Positions 60,384-64,000 of a DNA stretch of 64,000 nt are shown here, piece by piece; the stretch's first letter is position 1; each line of letters begins with the position of its first letter. The DNA is from Hirschia sp964342355 (GTDB lineage Bacteria; Pseudomonadota; Alphaproteobacteria; Caulobacterales; Hyphomonadaceae). The notes beneath the pieces are model-generated. The model saw only the letters and a list, made by a program, of their open reading frames with translations. It was not told where the DNA came from and did no database searches. A program made the translations under genes and the position numbers. Location of the stretch: positions 186,001 through 250,000 of the forward strand of contig CAYFFG010000001.1 in assembly GCA_964342355.1 (NCBI GenBank). The letters are read 5' to 3'.

Positions 60384-61241
60384 ATGCGCATTGTCGACGA
60401 TTACATTGACATCCGACGCAGAGACGTTGGACGCGGCGTATATGCGCGCCCGTTGCGGTTTGATGTGGAAATTGTCGGCGCTGGCGACCCTGTCATACTC
60501 GTCCATGGTTTAGGATCTTCGCCACGCGTCTGGGATGGTCTTGTACGCTCACTTCGAAAATCTCACGAAGTGCACATCCTTCACATTGGCGGTTTTGACG
60601 GCATGGCGTCTTTGGGAAATGAGAGCCCGGGCGCATTATTGAGCATTGCCGGCGAGCTTGTAGACTACGCTACGCGTCTGGAGGCGCCTTCTGTGATCGG
60701 CCATTCTATGGGCGGCCTCATTGCAATGATTGCTGCGCATCGTGATCCTTCCGCCATCGCCCAGGTTATGGTGGTGGACATGTTGCCCTTCTTCTCTGTG
60801 CTTTTGCATCCTTTTGCGACGATCGAGCACATGGAGCCGCTTGCATCCATGGCGCGCGCGGAAATGCTCTCACAGGACAAGCAGGCGTTTGAAGACAGCC
60901 AGCAAGCTGCAATGTTGAAACTGGCGCGGACTCCGAATGCGATCGCTCGGGCGCTCAAATGGTCTCTGGCGGCGGATCGCCGGACGATGGCCAACATGAT
61001 GTATGAGGTCATGACAACGGATCTGCGTCACCGTCTTTTTGGCATTACCGCGCCAATGACTGTGCTTTATGCCTATGATGAAGATATGGGATATTCGCGC
61101 GCGACTGTGTCTGGTGTTTATGCGATGAATTATCGTGGCGCGCGCAACGCTAAGATGCGCAGGATTGAGGCCGCCCGCCATTATGTGATGCTCGACCAGC
61201 CGGACGTGTTTGTTCAGGAAGTCGAACTTTTCCTGTCATAA
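60384..61241 (+). CDS. Alpha/beta hydrolase
   Basis: 285 residues from the ATG at 60384 with GGAGAG in front. The oxyanion segment PVILVHGLGSSPRVWDGL, the nucleophile elbow VIGHSMGGLIAMI, and the C-terminal catalytic His in AARHYVMLDQPDVF are present; Asp-Glu-Asp in YDEDMGYSR probably gives the acid. A lid-like insertion is seen between residues 135 and 210. Substrate unknown. It is followed by pdeM after 60 bases and may form an operon with it. Confidence 0.9.
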   Translation: MRIVDDYIDIRRRDVGRGVYARPLRFDVEIVGAGDPVILVHGLGSSPRVWDGLVRSLRKSHEVHILHIGGFDGMASLGNESPGALLSIAGELVDYATRLEAPSVIGHSMGGLIAMIAAHRDPSAIAQVMVVDMLPFFSVLLHPFATIEHMEPLASMARAEMLSQDKQAFEDSQQAAMLKLARTPNAIARALKWSLAADRRTMANMMYEVMTTDLRHRLFGITAPMTVLYAYDEDMGYSRATVSGVYAMNYRGARNAKMRRIEAARHYVMLDQPDVFVQEVELFLS

Positions 61242-61301
61242 ATCGCTGCGCGCGCATATCGCAGATTGACCGGGCGCAGGCAATCTGTTCTCCATGTGTT
61301 C

Positions 61302-62090
61302 ATGACTGACGTAACTTTCGGATCAGATAAGACTGAGCTGCAGGATGTGTGCGGTGGCGCGCTAAACGTGGCAGTCAACGGCGTTGAGATGTTGCTGCTT
61401 CGAGATGGCGCTTTGTGGTGGGCAGAAAAATCACTTCTTGTCGTGTCTGACCTGCACCTTGAGAAAGCGTCTTCTTACGCTCGTCGCGGCCAGATGTTGC
61501 CGCCCTATGACACAGCGGCAACATTGGCCCTCGTTGAAAAACTTGTGCTGGGTTTATCGCCAGAACAGGTGATTTCGCTGGGTGACAGTTTCCACGACCC
61601 ATTCGCACACAAGCGTCTTTCAGACGACGCTATCAGGCGTATTCAGCTACTGACCTCCCATACAGATTGGTGCTGGGTTGAAGGCAATCATGATCCGCAA
61701 CCGCCTGAAGAGTTTGGCGGTCGCGCCATGCATGAGATTGAAATCGGACCGTTACATTTTCGGCATGAACCAATAAGTGGGGGGAGAAAAGGTGAAATAG
61801 CTGGTCACTTGCACCCCTGCGCACGTGTTCGTGGGCGGTCATGGCGCCATGTGCGCGCAAAGTGTTTTGCTTACAGTTCAAGCCGTTTAGTTATGCCATC
61901 CCTTGGGGCGTTTACAGGCGGCTTAAATGTGCTGGACCCCGCGGTCGATGTGCTATTTGAACACAATATGTTAGTGGCAATGCTCGGGCGTGACGGCGTC
62001 TATCGTGTGCGCCACGACAGTTTGGCGCCAGATGGCTCAGAGCCGAGGCGCGTCGGCATAAAACGTCTTCGCCGAAAAAGGGCTGGTTGA
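61302..62090 (+). CDS. pdeM: Ligase-associated metallophosphoesterase PdeM
   Basis: About 262 residues from the ATG at 61302; a TTG at 61266 is a weaker alternative. Calcineurin-like phosphoesterase motifs are complete: LLVVSDLHLEKASSYARRG, ISLGDSFHDPF, CWVEGNHDP and GEIAGHLHPCARV. N-terminal GALNVAVNGVEMLLLRDGALWW is the PdeM-specific start. It is the fourth member of the ligase/exonuclease/helicase set, here about 15-23 kb from the others. A very strong terminator follows. Confidence 0.93.
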   Translation: MTDVTFGSDKTELQDVCGGALNVAVNGVEMLLLRDGALWWAEKSLLVVSDLHLEKASSYARRGQMLPPYDTAATLALVEKLVLGLSPEQVISLGDSFHDPFAHKRLSDDAIRRIQLLTSHTDWCWVEGNHDPQPPEEFGGRAMHEIEIGPLHFRHEPISGGRKGEIAGHLHPCARVRGRSWRHVRAKCFAYSSSRLVMPSLGAFTGGLNVLDPAVDVLFEHNMLVAMLGRDGVYRVRHDSLAPDGSEPRRVGIKRLRRKRAG

Positions 62091-62096
62091 TAAAGA

Positions 62097-62134
62097 AACG
62101 CCTCATCGTTGATGGAACGATGAGGCGTTTTTTT
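62097..62134 (+). terminator. Rho-independent terminator after pdeM
   Basis: Perfect 14-base-pair stem (arms at 62097-62110 and 62116-62129), five-base loop, then a run of T. One of the clearest terminators in the window. Confidence 0.95.
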
Positions 62135-62155
62135 GTTGGTCGTAATCAGCGCTGT

Positions 62156-62818
62156 TTATGTCAGCGGAGAAATGTGAATCTCAACACGACGGTTGAGCGG
62201 TTCATTGACGCCATCACCGGTTTGGATCTTGAGTGAGTTCTCACCGTAACCACGGACAATCATACGCTCCGGACGGACACCTTCGCCAATCAGGAATGAA
62301 GCGACGCTGTCAGCACGGTTCACAGAAAGCTGTTGGTTGAACGCAGTTGATCCGGTCGTGTCAGTGTGACCGTCAATGTTAATAATAGTCTTGTCGAATT
62401 CGTTGAGCACAAGGCCCACATCCTGAAGGACGTAGTCGAATGCAGGGTTAAGGTTTGCCTGACCGGAAGCAAATGTGACGTCTGACGGCATGTTCAGGTA
62501 AATGCTGTCGCCAACGCGTGTGACGGAAACGCCAGTTTCATCAAGACGTTGACGCAGGCGAGCTTCCTGACGGTCCATGTAGTTACCGACTGCGCCGCCA
62601 GCGAGTGCGCCGATGCCGGCGCCAATCATCGCGTTGCGCGCAGTTTGTTTGCCGTCTGATGTGTTTGTGAGAGCGCCAAGAACAGCGCCGCCGAGCGCGC
62701 CCAGAGCTGCGCCTTTGGTTGTGTTGGAAATCTTCGTTTCGCGCGTGTACGGGTCAACGGTCTGACATGCCGCCACCATCATGGTGCTGGCGAGCATAAG
62801 TGATGCGATGCGTTTCAT
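62156..62818 (-). CDS. OmpA-family lipoprotein with glycine-zipper region (YiaD-like)
   Basis: 220 residues from the ATG at 62818 (an extension to 62857 is open). Lipoprotein signal MKRIASLMLASTMMVAAC. A glycine-zipper follows (GAALGALGGAVLGAL, MIGAGIGALAGGAVGNYMD), then an OmpA peptidoglycan-binding domain with INIDGHTDTTGSTAFNQQLSVNRADSV and PLNRRVEIHI, which contains the conserved Asp and Arg that bind diaminopimelate. Probably anchors the outer membrane to the cell wall. Confidence 0.93.
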   Translation of the reverse strand: MKRIASLMLASTMMVAACQTVDPYTRETKISNTTKGAALGALGGAVLGALTNTSDGKQTARNAMIGAGIGALAGGAVGNYMDRQEARLRQRLDETGVSVTRVGDSIYLNMPSDVTFASGQANLNPAFDYVLQDVGLVLNEFDKTIINIDGHTDTTGSTAFNQQLSVNRADSVASFLIGEGVRPERMIVRGYGENSLKIQTGDGVNEPLNRRVEIHISPLT

Positions 62819-62917
62819 AAAAGAATGCCTCTCTCTTTTGGGGTCGTATGTATTCAATGAGATTGAGGCAATTTTGTTTCATTCTTGAGATAGAAATCTC
62901 AATTCGACGTAATGTTT

Positions 62918-63670
62918 CTAATCTTCTGCGCGAATCGCCGAACCGATTAGACCTATTGCGCAGCCGATCAATACAGCGACGATCCCATAAAGAATGGGAT
63001 AGTCGTGAGACAGGCCAAACAGGGCGTGTTCGGCGCCTTGGCGTTCCAGTATGAGTGTCGTGCGGCCCTCTGCTGTCGCCACTTCACCGTTAAACATGTA
63101 AATACGGGCTTCATAAGCGCCTGGCGGAGCTGCTGCTGGCAGGTCTATGTCAGCTCGGATTAAACCCTCGCCAACGCGTTTAATCGCTTTGGAATCTGTC
63201 TTATACATACCGCGTTCTGTTTTAAGATCAGACAAAGCCTTGCGCCACAATCCAAGGTTCGGGTCGTCTACGCCTTCCGGGAGCGGGATGGCTGCGAAAG
63301 CAGGGGTCTTATCCATTCCAAGCAAAGCAGTCGGTGTGGTGAGGTGTTGAACAGCAGGTTCTGCGGCGACCGACAGCACGCTTGGCGCAGATGCAAACTC
63401 AAACCTCTCGCTCTTCTTATCGCCCGCCCGGGAGACGGCGTATTTTCTATGCGGACCAACTAATGCAACGGCAAATGCCACGCTGTTATTATCTGCGGCG
63501 GGTGTCGCTGCGAAAAGTGTAATCCGCGCGCCAGAAAAATTGACGTCGACTTTGATATGATCGCGCGCAAGATCAGCGACAATAGCTTCAGAAGTTGTGA
63601 AATCAGCTGTGGCTGCGGGAGCCAGGAAAGTAAAAAAGAAGAGGGGGAAGACGACACGGAGAATTTTCAT
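62918..63670 (-). CDS. TIGR02186 family protein
   Basis: 250 residues. Signal peptide (MKILRVVFPLFFFTFLAPAATA), periplasmic beta-rich part with DHIKVDVNFSGARITLFAAT, and a C-terminal membrane segment (YPILYGIVAVLIGCAIGLIGSAI), so it is anchored facing the periplasm. Members sit directly after a TauE/SafE permease and are presumed to work with it. The start overlaps the permease stop by 4 bases. Function unknown. Confidence 0.87.
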   Translation of the reverse strand: MKILRVVFPLFFFTFLAPAATADFTTSEAIVADLARDHIKVDVNFSGARITLFAATPAADNNSVAFAVALVGPHRKYAVSRAGDKKSERFEFASAPSVLSVAAEPAVQHLTTPTALLGMDKTPAFAAIPLPEGVDDPNLGLWRKALSDLKTERGMYKTDSKAIKRVGEGLIRADIDLPAAAPPGAYEARIYMFNGEVATAEGRTTLILERQGAEHALFGLSHDYPILYGIVAVLIGCAIGLIGSAIRAED

Positions 63671-64000
63671 CGCAAAGTCTCCAGGACGAATGCGACAGGT
63701 TCGGCAAAAACCATGTCCATAGCGAGTTTCCCGCCCATAGCCAGAACCACAAGTGCGAGCAGAAGCCGAAGTTGAGCCGCATTTAAATATTGACCGGTGG
63801 CCGCGCCAAGTCTTGCTCCGACAACACCGCCCAACATGAGTACGAGAGCAAGGACAATATCGACTGTTTGGTTCACTGCCGCCTGAAGAAAAGTCACAAA
63901 GGCGGTTAAAAAGATGATTTGAAACAAAGATGTGCCAACCATCACGCGTGTTGGCACGCCCAAGAGATAGACCATCGCAGGCGCCAAAATAAACCCTCCG
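63667..64000 (-). CDS. TauE/SafE family permease (5' end outside window)
   Basis: The visible 110 C-terminal residues end in a membrane-protein pattern: GGFILAPAMVYLLGVPTRVMVGTSLFQIIFLTAFVTFLQA, ALVLMLGGVVGARLGAATGQYL and LLLALVVLAMGGKLAMDMVF. These are the second-half repeat of TauE/SafE permeases, which export sulfite or organosulfonates. The frame stays open to the window end. It overlaps the TIGR02186 gene by 4 bases. Confidence 0.87.
   Translation of the reverse strand, partial: GGFILAPAMVYLLGVPTRVMVGTSLFQIIFLTAFVTFLQAAVNQTVDIVLALVLMLGGVVGARLGAATGQYLNAAQLRLLLALVVLAMGGKLAMDMVFAEPVAFVLETLR

Noticed and set aside
1..64000. Prophage, CRISPR array, transposon or defence island
   Set aside because: No integrase, transposase, Cas, toxin-antitoxin or repeat-spacer pattern was found on either strand.

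Overview
The window reads as ordinary chromosome from a moderate-GC, Gram-negative alphaproteobacterium, most likely a stalked or marine Caulobacterales/Hyphomonadaceae-type organism. The reasons are the lptF-lptG-lptD-surA-pdxA-ksgA gene order, a UrcA-family protein, a TPR-sulfotransferase, a soluble globin-type chemoreceptor, the ligase-associated repair genes (ligase, exonuclease, DEXH helicase, PdeM) and a TauE/TIGR02186 pair. The assignment is by gene content only. I see no rRNA, tRNA, CRISPR array, prophage or insertion sequence.

Layout. 0-9 kb: 3' part of leuC with an overlapping GFA-type gene, a GST and its divergent TetR regulator with clear operator repeats, a GmhB-like phosphatase, purU, an MFS exporter, and a TPR-sulfotransferase behind a VWA protein. 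9-15.4 kb: small beta-barrel protein, globin-type soluble chemoreceptor, DUF952 protein with pyrD, MATE pump, MlaC-like protein, UrcA protein. 15.4-24 kb: a structured gene-free stretch, then the outer-membrane biogenesis operon read on the minus strand. 24-33 kb: pepA-holC, ndk, a CMD/SDR pair, a PAS-LuxR regulator, recQ, dodecin, lipoprotein alkaline phosphatase. 33-46 kb: a DUF6498-like gene broken by one in-frame TGA, two tandem receiver proteins, two MscS channels, ATP-dependent DNA ligase, its partner exonuclease, alpha-carbonic anhydrase, and the divergent Lhr-like helicase. 46-53 kb: a large multidomain copper-monooxygenase-like lipoprotein, an SDR/TetR unit with a perfect palindromic operator, a lipoprotein GST, an enoyl-CoA hydratase and a Tat-exported DapA-like protein. 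53-57.5 kb: TonB receptor plus DUF4198/DUF2271/PepSY genes, probably metal uptake. 57.5-64 kb: histidine kinase, a deletion scar joining two gene remnants, a hydrolase next to pdeM, an OmpA-type lipoprotein and the start of a TauE/TIGR02186 operon.

How genes work together. The lpt/surA genes build the lipopolysaccharide export route and fold outer-membrane proteins. The ligase, exonuclease, helicase and PdeM form a known repair set that is here scattered over about 23 kb. The TonB/PepSY group would import and reduce a metal chelate.

No complete new defence or mobile system is visible. The most unusual items are the redoxin/cytochrome c/copper monooxygenase/EF-hand fusion, a globin-type chemoreceptor that seems to lack the haem-ligating histidine, a tandem receiver pair in which one partner has Glu at the phosphorylation site, the TGA-split gene, the two-gene deletion scar and the structured region downstream of ksgA.
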